Assembly: GCA_964342465.1 (NCBI GenBank)
Contig: CAYFFQ010000002.1
Span: 62,001 to 126,000 of the forward strand
Source: MGIIb-Q1 sp964342465
Lineage (GTDB): Archaea; Thermoplasmatota; Poseidoniia; Poseidoniales; Thalassarchaeaceae
DNA length: 64,000 nucleotides
Direction of reading: 5' to 3'
Shown here: in pieces, positions 1-10,028 of the stretch
How positions within the stretch are numbered: position 1 is the first letter of the stretch
How the letters are laid out: every line of letters begins with the position of its first letter
Position numbers and translations under genes: made by a program
The notes under the pieces: generated by a model
What the model was told of the DNA's origin: nothing
Seen by the model: the letters and a program-made list of their open reading frames with translations, nothing else
The model's database searches: none

Positions 1-684
1 AAGCCACTGGGCATCCTGTTGAGAACGGCCGGTGATGACGTTGACCTAGTTTATGGTTGGTTGTTGGGTGAAGGAATAATTGAATCGGCAGAAGCGATTC
101 TCAAACACTCTGCCACAGAGGATGTCATCACCCTAGTTCTCGATGATGCATTGGTCAGTTCAGACGGATTGGCTGGCCGCAGATTCGCCATCTCCTCTAG
201 TTGCGGCCTTTGTGGAAGGGAGACACTGGACGGATTGCAGATACCGAGCCGCCTCAATCTCTCAGATGGCCGATGGCTTAGTGCAGAACTCCTGAATGCC
301 CTCCCTTCGAGATTGCTCTCTGCTCAGAAACTCTTCCGAGGGACGGGCGGCCTGCACGCCTCCGCGCTTTTCACTGCTTCAGGCAAATTGGTCGGCATCA
401 GGGAGGATGTCGGCCGACATAACGCCTTGGACAAATTGGTCGGCCATCTTCTCAGAGATGGTATGCTGCCGGTGAATAAGTCGGTTCTGATGCTCTCCGG
501 TAGAATCAGTTACGAATTGGTACAGAAGGCAGCTTTTGCCGGCATTCCCGCAATCGCTGGCCTCGGTGCCCCCTCTACGATGGCGGTTGATGCCGCTAGG
601 TCTGCTGGCCTGACTCTGATTGGATTTCTGACCGATTCAAGTTTCAACGCCTATACTGGTGCATGGAGATTGCTCCCAAAATGA
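1..684 (+). CDS. fdhD: FdhD, formate dehydrogenase sulfur-carrier protein (5' end cut off)
   Basis: The reading frame is open from base 1 to a TGA at 682-684, so the start lies before the window and about 227 C-terminal residues are seen. FdhD passes sulfur from a cysteine desulfurase to the bis-MGD molybdenum cofactor of formate dehydrogenase. The family's redox loop is visible as SSCGLCG (CxxC) near base 200, followed by the conserved stretch GIREDVGRHNALDKL and the late GLGAPSTMAVD motif. It lies just upstream of the formate dehydrogenase subunits on the same strand, so a shared function is very likely. Seen: motifs and synteny. Known: the role of the family. Confidence 0.95.
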   Translation, partial: KPLGILLRTAGDDVDLVYGWLLGEGIIESAEAILKHSATEDVITLVLDDALVSSDGLAGRRFAISSSCGLCGRETLDGLQIPSRLNLSDGRWLSAELLNALPSRLLSAQKLFRGTGGLHASALFTASGKLVGIREDVGRHNALDKLVGHLLRDGMLPVNKSVLMLSGRISYELVQKAAFAGIPAIAGLGAPSTMAVDAARSAGLTLIGFLTDSSFNAYTGAWRLLPK

Positions 685-697
685 TGTTGCACATCAT
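683..697 (+). terminator. Small hairpin at the fdhD stop codon
   Basis: TGATGT-TGC-ACATCA forms a perfect 6-bp stem with a 3-base loop overlapping the fdhD stop, followed by an AT-rich stretch. It may be a weak transcription end or an RNA processing structure. Archaeal terminators usually depend on U-tracts, and only a short ATATTT follows, so the call is tentative. Confidence 0.25.
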
Positions 698-878
698 ATT
701 TGCTGGAAATTTTCGCTTCCATTACTCATCCAACTGTCTGATATGTCTGATTGAATACTTATTGGGTGCAGCGGAGAGAATGGCGAAATGAGATACAACT
801 GGCCGCGAACATTGACAAAGCGACGCCCTTTGGCTATAGTAGGTCGCTTGTGAAGAGCCAGATTCCGGGGTCATTATC

Positions 879-2750
879 ATGGATGGAATTCGACGATGGG
901 ACCCTTCTCGTCCAAGCCATGAGATGCTGGAAACCGTCAAGCAGAAGGCGAGCAGCGGCAACGAACTCGATATTGATGAAATCAACAAGATAGCAGACGA
1001 ATATGGCACAACTCCGGCGAAAGTGAGGGGGGCAATCGGATACTACGATGAACTGAGACCTAATCAATTCACAGTTCGTATCTGCACTGGCGAGGCATGC
1101 CGCGCGAGGGGAGCGGTGGAACTGGCTGGACGCCTAGAGAGTGAGGGGGAAGTAGTTGGTGAACTCAGATGTACGGGGCTTTGCACTTCTGGGCCAGCCG
1201 TGGTGAGAGATGAATTCCCCTCTCCAATCAGCCACAGAGGCGAAGGTCTGCAACTTTTCTTGAGCGCCGACAGCATCAGTGTCGCACAGGGTGCTGAAGA
1301 GATTGCCAATTATCTGGTCTTGAACCATGCTGACATGATATCCCTGACTAGGACTGGGTCGCGTGGTCTATATCATTTGGAGCCGATGCTGGAGGCTGAG
1401 GTCGAGGGAATCAGACACGCCTTCGGCCCACTCACCGCCAGCGACATCCCCTCGGTAGTGGCATCTCTCGAATCTGGTAGCCTTGATAGTGGTGCGAACT
1501 ATCTCGGCAAGGTCGAGGAATTGACCGAGTTATCCTCACAACAGCGATTCGCCACCGCTCGTTTTGGACTCTGCTGCCCAGTCGACATCGCCTCTCAGAT
1601 GGCTAATGGTGCCTACAAAGGGTTGGAGAGGGCGGCCGAATTGGGCTCAGCAGGGGTCATTTCTGAACTTCAGTTGTCACGCCTCAGAGGCCGTGGTGGG
1701 GCAGGTTTCCCCACCCATTTCAAGTGGGCTTCAGCAACATCTGAGGATAGTGAAGTGAAATATGTTGTCGCCAATGCAGATGAAGGAGACGCTGGCACTT
1801 TTATTGATAGGATGATAATCGAGGGTGACCCACATGGATTGATAGAGGGAATGAAAATCTGTGCTGAAACCATCGGTGCCACTGAAGGGTGGGTCTATCT
1901 AAGGAATGAATACCCTCGAGCCAAGATTGTATTGGATGAAGCACTTGAACAAGCGCGAAGTGCTGGCATCCTCGGCCCGACCTTCGACATCTCCATCGCA
2001 GTCGGAGCCGGCTCATACGTCTGCGGCGAAGAGACCGCTTTACTGGAATCGTTGGAGGGGCGCAGGGGTGAAGTGAGAGCAAGGCCACCATTCCCCACCC
2101 AATCCGGACTCTACGGCAAACCTACGATTGTGAACAATGTTCTGACCTTCGCTTTGGCAGCCGCCATCCTGCGGGAGGGTGCGTCAGCGTGGGGTCGACT
2201 CGGCACCGAGAGAAGCCGAGGCACTGTAGTGGTTCAAGCATCTGGGGCGACAGAGAGGCCTGTCTGCGTGGAGGTTCCTTTCGGGGGGACGATTGGCGAG
2301 GTGTTGTCCGAACATTCTTCTCTGACAGGAGTATCTGCGGTGCAGATAGGAGGTCCACTCGGTTCATTCTTTACAGTAGAAGAAATCGATGATATTGAAT
2401 TGTCATTCGAGGGATTGGCGGAAGCTGGTGGTCTACTCGGTCATGGCGGATTTGTCATGTTCGATTCTTCATTCGACGCTAGGTCTGAGAGTAGACATCT
2501 GATGAATTTCTTCAGAGATGAGAGTTGTGGAAAGTGTACCCCCTGTAGAATAGGGACAGAGAGAGCGGTTGAACTGCTCGCCCGAATTGGCGCCGACGAT
2601 GAGAGGGATGGTGATAGGGAATTATTGGCCAGCCTCGATGATGTGATGACCAATACCTCGCTATGTGCACTAGGTGGGTTGGCCATGAATCCGGTTCGCA
2701 GTTCTATGCTGAGATGGCCCTCTTCATTCCGAGGTGACTCGCATGGGTGA
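879..2750 (+). CDS. Formate dehydrogenase NADH/FMN subunit, NuoE-NuoF fusion (FdsG-FdsB-like)
   Basis: The 623-residue protein passes electrons from the formate site to NAD+ (or back). Residues 1-125 form a NuoE/FdsG-like thioredoxin-fold [2Fe-2S] domain with Cys69-x4-Cys74 and Cys98-x3-Cys102. From about residue 240 it is NuoF/FdsB-like: GRGGAGFP for FMN/NADH near residue 271, and a [4Fe-4S] site CGKCTPC near 550 with a fourth Cys in SLCALGG near 595. In many bacteria FdsG and FdsB are separate, so this is a fusion. The catalytic subunit begins inside its last codons (8-base overlap), which shows an operon. NuoEF of complex I or a HoxF-type hydrogenase subunit would look similar; the neighbour decides for formate dehydrogenase. 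Confidence 0.9.
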   Translation: MDGIRRWDPSRPSHEMLETVKQKASSGNELDIDEINKIADEYGTTPAKVRGAIGYYDELRPNQFTVRICTGEACRARGAVELAGRLESEGEVVGELRCTGLCTSGPAVVRDEFPSPISHRGEGLQLFLSADSISVAQGAEEIANYLVLNHADMISLTRTGSRGLYHLEPMLEAEVEGIRHAFGPLTASDIPSVVASLESGSLDSGANYLGKVEELTELSSQQRFATARFGLCCPVDIASQMANGAYKGLERAAELGSAGVISELQLSRLRGRGGAGFPTHFKWASATSEDSEVKYVVANADEGDAGTFIDRMIIEGDPHGLIEGMKICAETIGATEGWVYLRNEYPRAKIVLDEALEQARSAGILGPTFDISIAVGAGSYVCGEETALLESLEGRRGEVRARPPFPTQSGLYGKPTIVNNVLTFALAAAILREGASAWGRLGTERSRGTVVVQASGATERPVCVEVPFGGTIGEVLSEHSSLTGVSAVQIGGPLGSFFTVEEIDDIELSFEGLAEAGGLLGHGGFVMFDSSFDARSESRHLMNFFRDESCGKCTPCRIGTERAVELLARIGADDERDGDRELLASLDDVMTNTSLCALGGLAMNPVRSSMLRWPSSFRGDSHG

Positions 2751-5445
2751 CGGGTCAGTGAATCTGACTATAGACGGAACCACTGTGGTTGCTTCCACCA
2801 GTGATACGGTGATGAGCGCGGCGAGAGCGAGTGGAATATCCATCCCAAGCCTCTGCGATTCACCACACTTGAAGCCGTTTGGCTCTTGCCGGCTCTGCAT
2901 AATAGAGATTGATGGACGGCAGGGTAATCCATCATCCTGCACGACTTCTGTGGAGGAAGGTATGGTGGTATCAACCGACACTCGCCGACTGTGGGATTTG
3001 AGAAAGGGAATCACCGAACTGTATGTCAGTGAACACCCACTTGATTGCCTGACCTGTTCAGCCAACGGTGATTGTCAATTACAGGATGTCGCTGCCGATG
3101 TCGGGTTGAGAGGTGTACGCTATAGCAATACACCAGCCAACAGCGGGGTTGCAGTGGATGAATCGAATCCCTTCTTCACTTTTGATGCTTCAAAATGCGT
3201 TGTCTGCTCCCGTTGTATTCGAGCGTGTGATGATATTCAAGCAAGCCATGTTCTTTCGTTGGATGGGAGGGGTTTCGCCAGCAGAATAATCGCTGGTGCT
3301 GACCAACCGTTCATGCAATCGGACTGCGTCTCCTGTGGTGCTTGCGTCGATGAGTGTCCGGTTGGTGCATTGGAGGATACGATACAACGGCAGAATGGGA
3401 TGGTGGAGAAAGTAGTGCGAACGACCTGCGCCTTCTGTGGCGTCGGTTGCCAGTTCGATGTAGGGGTCAAGGGTGGGAGGCTGGTGTCGATGCAACCGGC
3501 TCACAACTCTCCGGTCAATCAAGGTCATGCCTGTGTGAAGGGGAGGTTCGCCTCTGCCTATGTGCATCATGCTGACCGATTGAAGAGACCAAAAATCCGC
3601 AATTCGACTGACGATGAGTTCAGAGAAGTGAGTTGGGATGAAGCATATCGGTTCATCAGAGATAGATTGATGGAGATAAAGAGAAAACATGGTCCAGATT
3701 CCATCGGAGCCATCACCTCATCTCGCTCCACAAATGAATTGAATTACCTCGGCTCAAAGTTCATGCGGGCTGTAATCGGCACCAACAATGTCGACAACTG
3801 TGCAAGAGTTTGTCACTCCGCAACTGTGAAGGGGATGATGACGGTTTTCGGAGCTGGTGCAGGGACCAATAGTCTCGCTGACATTGATGTCACTGACCTT
3901 CTGCTGGTTTCGGGTTGCAATCCGCTGCACGGCCATCCAGTGACCGGGTCTCGCATCAAGCGAGCGAGAAAACGAGGGATGGCGATGATAGTCGCCGACC
4001 CCAAGAGAACTCAATTGGCCGAAATGGCGGACATTCATCTTCAACTCCGGCCCGGAACCAATGTCGCATTGTATCAGGGAATGGCCAATGTGATTCTGCA
4101 AGAAGGACTCGAAGCCGACGAGGAATGGATGGAGAGACGATGCGAAAATCTTGAGCCATTTCGACAAATGGTGGCGGAAATGACCCTCGAGCGCTGTTCA
4201 GATATCACCAAGATTCCTGAGAATCTCATCAGAGATGCAGCGATTCTTTACGCCTCAGCACCATCTGCCATGTCTGTTCACGGATTGGGGATGACCGAAC
4301 ACAGTCACGGTTCCGAGGGAGTTATGGCCCTCTCCAGTCTCGCCCTGTTGACAGCCAATGTAGGCAGAGCAGGGTGCGGAATCAATCCTCTCAGAGGACA
4401 GAACAATGTGCAGGGCTCCTGTGACATGGGTGCTCTTCCCAATGTACTGACGAACTACCAGTCGGTAGATGATGAGAAGGTGAGGGCGGCGTATGAGGAT
4501 GAATGGGGTGTTGAACTTCCGACCTCAGCGGGGGCACCATATCCGGTTCTGCTCGAGAGGGTGGCGGATGGAGAATTCCACGCCTTCTACATGATAGGCT
4601 CCGACATCGCCCAGACCGACCCTGACAATCTCGCTGTCCAGAACGCCCTTTCAAACCTGAAACTGCTGGTCGTACAGGACATTTTCGAGTGTGAATCGGC
4701 AAAGTTTGCCCACGCCCTGCTTCCGGCCGCATCTTTCTTGGAATCTGATGGTACCTACACGAACGGAGAGCGAAGAGTGCAACGTATTCGCAAGGCCCTT
4801 GATGCTCCGGGGGAGGCCAAACAGGATTGGGTTATCGTTGCTGAGTTGGCTGAGGCGATGGGTCATCCGATAGTCGATTCCCATGATGTTTCGAAAGTTT
4901 GGGATGAACTGGCTCGACTAACACCCAATTTCAGGGGTATAGACTATGCCCGCTTGGACTCACCGGATGCCGTGCAATGGCCCGTTCCCGCCAGTGGACA
5001 CCCAGGGACCACGGTAATGCACCAAGGTAGGTTTTCGAGAGGACTTGGCAACTTCTCAGCCCCATTATATGAAGAACCCAATGAACAGCCGTCCCCAGAA
5101 TACCCGTTCATCCTCGTGACGGGAAGGAACATCTTTCACTACAATTCTGGAACCCAGACTCGCCGAACGAGCCTGCTCGAGTTCAGAGAGACAGATATCC
5201 TCGATATGCATCCACAAGATGCCGACAGGTTGGGGGTCGTGGATGGTCAGATGGTCAGATTGGAGAGCCCACGCAATTCGGTTGTGATGAGAGTGTCGGT
5301 TTCTGATGCTGTCCGAATCGGGAATCTGTTCACCACTTTCCATTTCCCTGAAGTCGGTGTGAATTCTGTGCTGAGCTCATCTTCAGACGGCCCCACTAGA
5401 TGTCCAGAGTATAAGGTTCAGGCGGTCAATGTGATTCCTGCCTGA
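2743..5445 (+). CDS. Formate dehydrogenase catalytic subunit (bis-MGD, FdsA-like)
   Basis: It oxidises formate to CO2. In order: an N-terminal [2Fe-2S] domain (CDSPHLKPFGSCRLC), a His-Cys cluster site (HPLDCLTCSANGDC), two [4Fe-4S] sets (CVVCSRCIRAC, CVSCGACVDEC), the molybdopterin domain with its own cluster (CAFCGVGC) and a C-terminal MopB-binding domain. The metal ligand position is Cys357 in ARVCHSATV (codon 3811-3813 is TGT), so this is a cysteine, not a selenocysteine, enzyme. I chose ATG 2743, preceded by GAGGTGA at 2731; the frame also holds GTG 2734. With the fused NuoEF partner this looks like a soluble NAD-dependent complex, since no membrane subunit is adjacent. Confidence 0.93.
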   Translation: MGDGSVNLTIDGTTVVASTSDTVMSAARASGISIPSLCDSPHLKPFGSCRLCIIEIDGRQGNPSSCTTSVEEGMVVSTDTRRLWDLRKGITELYVSEHPLDCLTCSANGDCQLQDVAADVGLRGVRYSNTPANSGVAVDESNPFFTFDASKCVVCSRCIRACDDIQASHVLSLDGRGFASRIIAGADQPFMQSDCVSCGACVDECPVGALEDTIQRQNGMVEKVVRTTCAFCGVGCQFDVGVKGGRLVSMQPAHNSPVNQGHACVKGRFASAYVHHADRLKRPKIRNSTDDEFREVSWDEAYRFIRDRLMEIKRKHGPDSIGAITSSRSTNELNYLGSKFMRAVIGTNNVDNCARVCHSATVKGMMTVFGAGAGTNSLADIDVTDLLLVSGCNPLHGHPVTGSRIKRARKRGMAMIVADPKRTQLAEMADIHLQLRPGTNVALYQGMANVILQEGLEADEEWMERRCENLEPFRQMVAEMTLERCSDITKIPENLIRDAAILYASAPSAMSVHGLGMTEHSHGSEGVMALSSLALLTANVGRAGCGINPLRGQNNVQGSCDMGALPNVLTNYQSVDDEKVRAAYEDEWGVELPTSAGAPYPVLLERVADGEFHAFYMIGSDIAQTDPDNLAVQNALSNLKLLVVQDIFECESAKFAHALLPAASFLESDGTYTNGERRVQRIRKALDAPGEAKQDWVIVAELAEAMGHPIVDSHDVSKVWDELARLTPNFRGIDYARLDSPDAVQWPVPASGHPGTTVMHQGRFSRGLGNFSAPLYEEPNEQPSPEYPFILVTGRNIFHYNSGTQTRRTSLLEFRETDILDMHPQDADRLGVVDGQMVRLESPRNSVVMRVSVSDAVRIGNLFTTFHFPEVGVNSVLSSSSDGPTRCPEYKVQAVNVIPA

Positions 5446-5514
5446 TAGTCGGCACAATAATTGGCAATCCAATCACGCCTTAACTTGGAAGAACAGGGGT
5501 GGGGTGGCTCGTGG

Positions 5515-8430
5515 TCATCCTTGCAGTTTCGCCAACCTCTTCAGTTTCTTCTCCTGCTCCTTACGCAGTAGTTTGCAGCGTCGAATCTGCTCTTTTGCCA
5601 TCTTTGCATGGTCACCACTCAGCGGTGAGATTCTCTTCGGAGACATGGCGTATTCAAAACACTTGATGGCATCGTCATACCGCTCCACCTCAGCATAAGC
5701 AGTCCCCATATTGTAAAGGGTGGCGCCCGTGACTCTGCTAGGGTCGACCTTCTGCGCTTTTATGTATGAATCGATACACTCCTTGAAATTTCGAAGATAA
5801 TAGAAGGCATTCCCCCTCGCATTCAGGATTGCGACCACCATCTCATCATCATTCATGAAAGAAGGTAGAGCCTTTTCAAAGCAGGCGAGTGCTTCTTTGT
5901 ATTTCTCCTCTGAAATCAGTGCCAATCCCTTATTGTACCACTGCACATCTTGATTAGCGACAGAACTCGAGTCAATCTGTCCGGTGCCGCCGTCGCTCCT
6001 CGCGGTGATGGCCTGTGCGTCCAATGCCGCCTTGGCTAGGTCAACCTCTGGTGATGGTTCGGATTGTGGAGCATCATCTGGTTCTGTGACGCTTTCCAAG
6101 ACCGCTTCAGCGGCGGTAATATCGCTGCTCTCTGTGGCGGAAATCTCTCCTCTCTCACCAGTCGATTCCGGCCCCCCCTCGACAGAGTAGATAGTGACAG
6201 ATTCAACAGCCTTGTCATCTGCCTCCCAACCGTCGTCACCCCATGGGTCATCGCCCCATCCTTCATCGGTGGGTTGTTGTGGCTCCGCCTCAGAACTCTC
6301 CACCTCGACTTGTTGGCTCGGCTCGACTTGCTCGACTGTTCCTAGTTCCATTTGCTCTGAGGCTTCGTCCATCATTGACTCGGTTTCCATCTCGGATGCA
6401 AATTGATTGAGTGCAGCGGGCGTTTCTGCAACTTCATCGCTCGGTGGAGTGGTATCTCCCTCAGCGGCCCCATCCGTGGGCGTTTCTGCAACTTCATCGC
6501 TCGGTGGAGTGGTATCTCCCTCAGCGGCCCCATCCGTGGGCGTTTCTGCAATTTCTTCGCTCGGTGGAGTGGTATCCCCCTCAGCGACCCCATCCGTACT
6601 ACTCACCTCGGTTTCGCTAGGAGCATCTAAAGGGACTCCGGTTAGTGAGTGAATCTTCTGACGACACTTGTTTGCAGTAGTCTGGTCACCTGCAGCGATG
6701 AAGGTCTTCATCATACCAGTCCACAATTCAGGATTGTCTCGGTCGACCTCAACCAGACTTCGCCAAGCTCCGACTGCTTCAGGATAAGAGCCGATAAGGG
6801 TGAGAGCCCTCGCCCGCATCATTGTGTTGGCGACAGAGCCGTCGTCGGAGATGTAGCCGAGGGCTTCTGTCGCCAGTTCCGGTCCCTCTGGGATGGTCAC
6901 TGGCAATTCTGTCGCCATTTCGATAACTTCCCCCTCGCCTTCTCCGATAGAGATGAGAATCCCGGCTAGAGTGGAGCCACCCGGATGGGTTGGTTCGATG
7001 GACAACAGGTATCTCCAAGCATCAATCGCACCAGCAAGGTCTCCTCGGGAAGTCAGAATCTCAGCGAGTGCAGCAGACGCCTTGGCATAATCCGGTTTCA
7101 GTCCGATAGCCGCTTCGAAGCAGGTGACTGCTGCATCCTCATGTCCGTTTCTTCGGTGCAGTGCACCGAGATTGAACCATGAAGGCGCATCTGAATTGTC
7201 CAAATCCAGCGCATAGGTAAAAGCCTCTATGGCGCTGTCAGTGAGCGAAAGCCGCGCCATTGACGCAGCCGCGATTCTCCACGCTCGCGGGTGTTCTGCC
7301 GCCTCTTTGTGGAGAAGGTCGCGAAGTAATTCCAGAGCATCCTCTGCAAGGCCCTGTTTGACCAGTTCTGCAGCCTTTTCGACTGTTGATTCAATGTCGA
7401 AAACGGCATCAACAGCCCCCTCTTCTGAAATAGAAGTAACGGAGGAAGTGGCCGATTCTGTGGCGGGTGGTAGAGATTGCTCCACCGCAGGTCCAATGGT
7501 GGATACCGATGGTTCAGGTTGCGCTTCCCCCCTTCCCTCGGCTGTGGCGTCAGGTGGTGGAAGGGTGGACATCTGCGGCGAGGTGCTTCCGAGTGACGCA
7601 GCGGTGGACGGGGATTGCCCCCGTGAGCCGTCTTCAGAACCAGATGACGGGGAAAGAGCTGCAATACGAATCAACTCGCCATGAGTAGGAAAGGCTCGTA
7701 ACGCTCGGCTAGCCATCTTCGATGCTGCATCCTTCTCTCCATCTCTCTCCAACATCACAGCAAGATTGGCTGCTGCAGGGCCGTGCGTAGGGTCCATGTC
7801 AACGCACACCTTGAATGCCTTTTTCGCATCATCTCGCTGCCCCGACATCTCATGCACGATTCCTCGGTTGAACCACGCCATCGCGTTGCTCGGGTCCTCG
7901 GCAATAACTTGATTGAACAGTTTGAGGGCCTGTTGCTCACGACCTTCTGCGACTAACATCTCACCTCTGTCCAACATCGCATCGATGTCCATCAAGGGGG
8001 CTGATTGGACTTCATCGGAAGTAGTTTCTTCATCGTTGTCCCACTCATCATCCCATTGTGATGCTGCAGCAGCCAAGTTAGATTGTTCTGACTCGCCACC
8101 ATTCTCGCTGGTGTCCTTTGTGAGAGAACCGCGGATTTTCTCAACCGCCTCACTACCGACCTGATTCACATTTGTGAACACCGGTATCTCATGTTCGCCG
8201 ATTTTCTCGCTGACCTTTTTCATCGTCTGCGTCGTGGCTGCTGCCACATTGTCAATCGCTTCCTTGGTTTCTGATTCCAACTTTTTTGCGATTTGTATGG
8301 CTTTTTCCCTCTTGGTAGAGGGCTTGGCCGGAATGCCGTAGAGGTCGCCTTCACACTGCGGGCAGAGCGGTTCCATTCCTTCAAGAACCATCTGGCAGTT
8401 TGGACAACTCTCATGACCATGGCCACTCAT
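5515..8430 (-). CDS. Large zinc-ribbon TPR-repeat protein
   Basis: About 971 residues and probably cytosolic. It begins with a zinc ribbon (CPNCQMVLEG...CPQC, residues 9-30). TPR units follow in several blocks (about 160-250, 350-460, 540-600 and 840-940), for example the WFNRGIVHEMSGQRDDA-type repeats, separated by acidic Ser/Thr/Pro-rich linkers. TPR domains bind partner proteins; no catalytic domain is visible. Start ATG 8430; a TTG lies just before it. The linker contains a 60-bp tandem repeat (separate entry). The HEAT-repeat gene upstream on the same strand is a second scaffold-like protein. I do not recognise a specific function. Confidence 0.85.
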   Translation of the reverse strand: MSGHGHESCPNCQMVLEGMEPLCPQCEGDLYGIPAKPSTKREKAIQIAKKLESETKEAIDNVAAATTQTMKKVSEKIGEHEIPVFTNVNQVGSEAVEKIRGSLTKDTSENGGESEQSNLAAAASQWDDEWDNDEETTSDEVQSAPLMDIDAMLDRGEMLVAEGREQQALKLFNQVIAEDPSNAMAWFNRGIVHEMSGQRDDAKKAFKVCVDMDPTHGPAAANLAVMLERDGEKDAASKMASRALRAFPTHGELIRIAALSPSSGSEDGSRGQSPSTAASLGSTSPQMSTLPPPDATAEGRGEAQPEPSVSTIGPAVEQSLPPATESATSSVTSISEEGAVDAVFDIESTVEKAAELVKQGLAEDALELLRDLLHKEAAEHPRAWRIAAASMARLSLTDSAIEAFTYALDLDNSDAPSWFNLGALHRRNGHEDAAVTCFEAAIGLKPDYAKASAALAEILTSRGDLAGAIDAWRYLLSIEPTHPGGSTLAGILISIGEGEGEVIEMATELPVTIPEGPELATEALGYISDDGSVANTMMRARALTLIGSYPEAVGAWRSLVEVDRDNPELWTGMMKTFIAAGDQTTANKCRQKIHSLTGVPLDAPSETEVSSTDGVAEGDTTPPSEEIAETPTDGAAEGDTTPPSDEVAETPTDGAAEGDTTPPSDEVAETPAALNQFASEMETESMMDEASEQMELGTVEQVEPSQQVEVESSEAEPQQPTDEGWGDDPWGDDGWEADDKAVESVTIYSVEGGPESTGERGEISATESSDITAAEAVLESVTEPDDAPQSEPSPEVDLAKAALDAQAITARSDGGTGQIDSSSVANQDVQWYNKGLALISEEKYKEALACFEKALPSFMNDDEMVVAILNARGNAFYYLRNFKECIDSYIKAQKVDPSRVTGATLYNMGTAYAEVERYDDAIKCFEYAMSPKRISPLSGDHAKMAKEQIRRCKLLRKEQEKKLKRLAKLQG
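6421..6600 (-). repeat. Three 60-bp tandem units inside the TPR gene
   Basis: Units 6421-6480 and 6481-6540 are identical, and 6541-6600 differs at a few bases. The unit is in frame and encodes a 20-residue acidic Thr/Pro linker (core EGDTTPPSDEVAETP). Identity of two units suggests recent expansion. The number of copies is likely to vary between strains. Confidence 0.97.
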
Positions 8431-8574
8431 CAACTACACCCACCGATTCACCATTGAGTGTCAAGGATAAGCCTTCGCCTCTTTAGTACTCCATTTTGAA
8501 CTGAATTATACCTGATGAATTTTGTTGATGCGCTGTGCTATTCATTGAAGATGTGAAGGGAAATAATTCGCCAT

Positions 8575-9894
8575 TTATACTACCCCAGCCTTCACCAGCG
8601 ATTCAAGGTGTTGAATAGACCTGCTTGCGGCTGCTGCGACATCAGGGTTGTCATCCTGAAGAGCGGCGGCGAGGATGGGAACAACTCGGGGATGAGGGTA
8701 TCGAGCAAGAATCTCTGCAGCCAACCTGCGGATAATCGGTGCCGGGTCTGCCATTGCGGTGAATACAATCTCCATCGCCTCCTCTCCGGTGAAGTTGCTG
8801 AACTGCTGAAGTGCCGCATATCGTACATCGGCCACCTCATCAGCGATACCAACTCTGAGAAGGGGAATATCTGAAGGATGGGCGATTCTCCCAATCGCCC
8901 GAAAAGCGCTACTGCGAACACTTGCGTCGGAATCCCGAATTGCCTCCGCCAAGATTTCGTTTGCAACCGAATCTTCAAGTCTACCCAAAGCTGAGATACA
9001 GCCTCTCCTGACGGCTGGATTGCTATGTCGAATCCCTTTGAACAGAGAATCAAAGTGCCCGACCATGACAAGTGAAGCGATGGCACCAGCGTGCAGTTCA
9101 ACCTCGGCGAGAGATTCTACTAGGGCCTCGGCAGCGGAGGCATCACCGATCAACCCCATCGCTTCGATGATGTTCCTCTTCTCATCAATTTCTCGTTCTT
9201 CCCCAAGCAGTATTCGAGAAAGTCTTGGCGAGGCTCGTCTCCCCAATCTGAAGGCCATCTCTGGGTCTTTACCAGCTACTGCCACACCCTCCTCTATCGT
9301 CGTGTTGATGCCGATGATTCTGATGGCGGTTTGAATCACCATGTAATCTATCGAAAGCAGAATAAACATCACTAGATGGCGGCCACCAGTGGCCTTTAGT
9401 CCGACTCCGGAGATGTGAACCCCGTACACTTCCGACCAGTCTAGAATCGAACGGAACAGCAGGTCGAGGGCGAACAGTGCCCAAGTGGTCATAGTGGCTT
9501 CAGCGGGCGTTGCGTAGAGGTCAAAGAGGCCATCTGAAGTTCTAAGCAATAGTGGGACGAGAATTACCATCTGCAAGGCCGCAAATCCAGCGGTGCCACG
9601 AAGGTCGGGCAGGCTGTCAGGGTCACTCTCCTCCAATTTCTTGGCGATGCGCGCCCTGAGGTTCTCATTCTGAGCCCAAGCGCGGCCAATAGCCAATACA
9701 CCGATGTAACCAAACCACAGGGCGATAAACCCGAAGAGTGGTGGTGTGAGGATGACAATCGCATAGAGCGACAGATAGACTGTGAAGAAAAAGAGGTGGC
9801 GATAGAGTGGTTGCACAACCCCGACTCCGAAGAGCCGCGCATATCCGGCGAGGAACTCATCCAGTTGAAGGAGGAAATGTTTCAATCTCTGCAA
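8575..9894 (-). CDS. Membrane protein with C-terminal HEAT repeats
   Basis: About 439 residues. The first 200 carry several hydrophobic spans (such as FFTVYLSLYAIVILTPPLF and FIALWFGYIGVLAIG), and the rest is a series of HEAT/PBS-lyase-like repeats of about 30 residues (ALGRLEDSVANEILAEAI, AIGRIAHPSDIPLL). This suggests a membrane-anchored cytosolic scaffold. No catalytic motif is seen. The start is unclear: the frame opens after a stop at 9952-9954 and the first usual start is TTG 9894, so a slightly longer protein is possible. Confidence 0.75.
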   Translation of the reverse strand: MQRLKHFLLQLDEFLAGYARLFGVGVVQPLYRHLFFFTVYLSLYAIVILTPPLFGFIALWFGYIGVLAIGRAWAQNENLRARIAKKLEESDPDSLPDLRGTAGFAALQMVILVPLLLRTSDGLFDLYATPAEATMTTWALFALDLLFRSILDWSEVYGVHISGVGLKATGGRHLVMFILLSIDYMVIQTAIRIIGINTTIEEGVAVAGKDPEMAFRLGRRASPRLSRILLGEEREIDEKRNIIEAMGLIGDASAAEALVESLAEVELHAGAIASLVMVGHFDSLFKGIRHSNPAVRRGCISALGRLEDSVANEILAEAIRDSDASVRSSAFRAIGRIAHPSDIPLLRVGIADEVADVRYAALQQFSNFTGEEAMEIVFTAMADPAPIIRRLAAEILARYPHPRVVPILAAALQDDNPDVAAAASRSIQHLESLVKAGVV

Positions 9895-10028
9895 CAGTAT
9901 CCCCCAACCGGCGACGCAACCCTTCCACCCTTTGATGGTTTCAGGGATGAATCAATGATTGCAGAGGTTTCAGAGGGTATAGGAAAGTGCCGACATATCA
10001 TTAACCACCATTCATCCAGCGATGTAAT

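Noticed and set aside
3805..3816. Selenocysteine in formate dehydrogenase
   Set aside because: The codon at the metal-ligand place is TGT (Cys), and there is no in-frame TGA.
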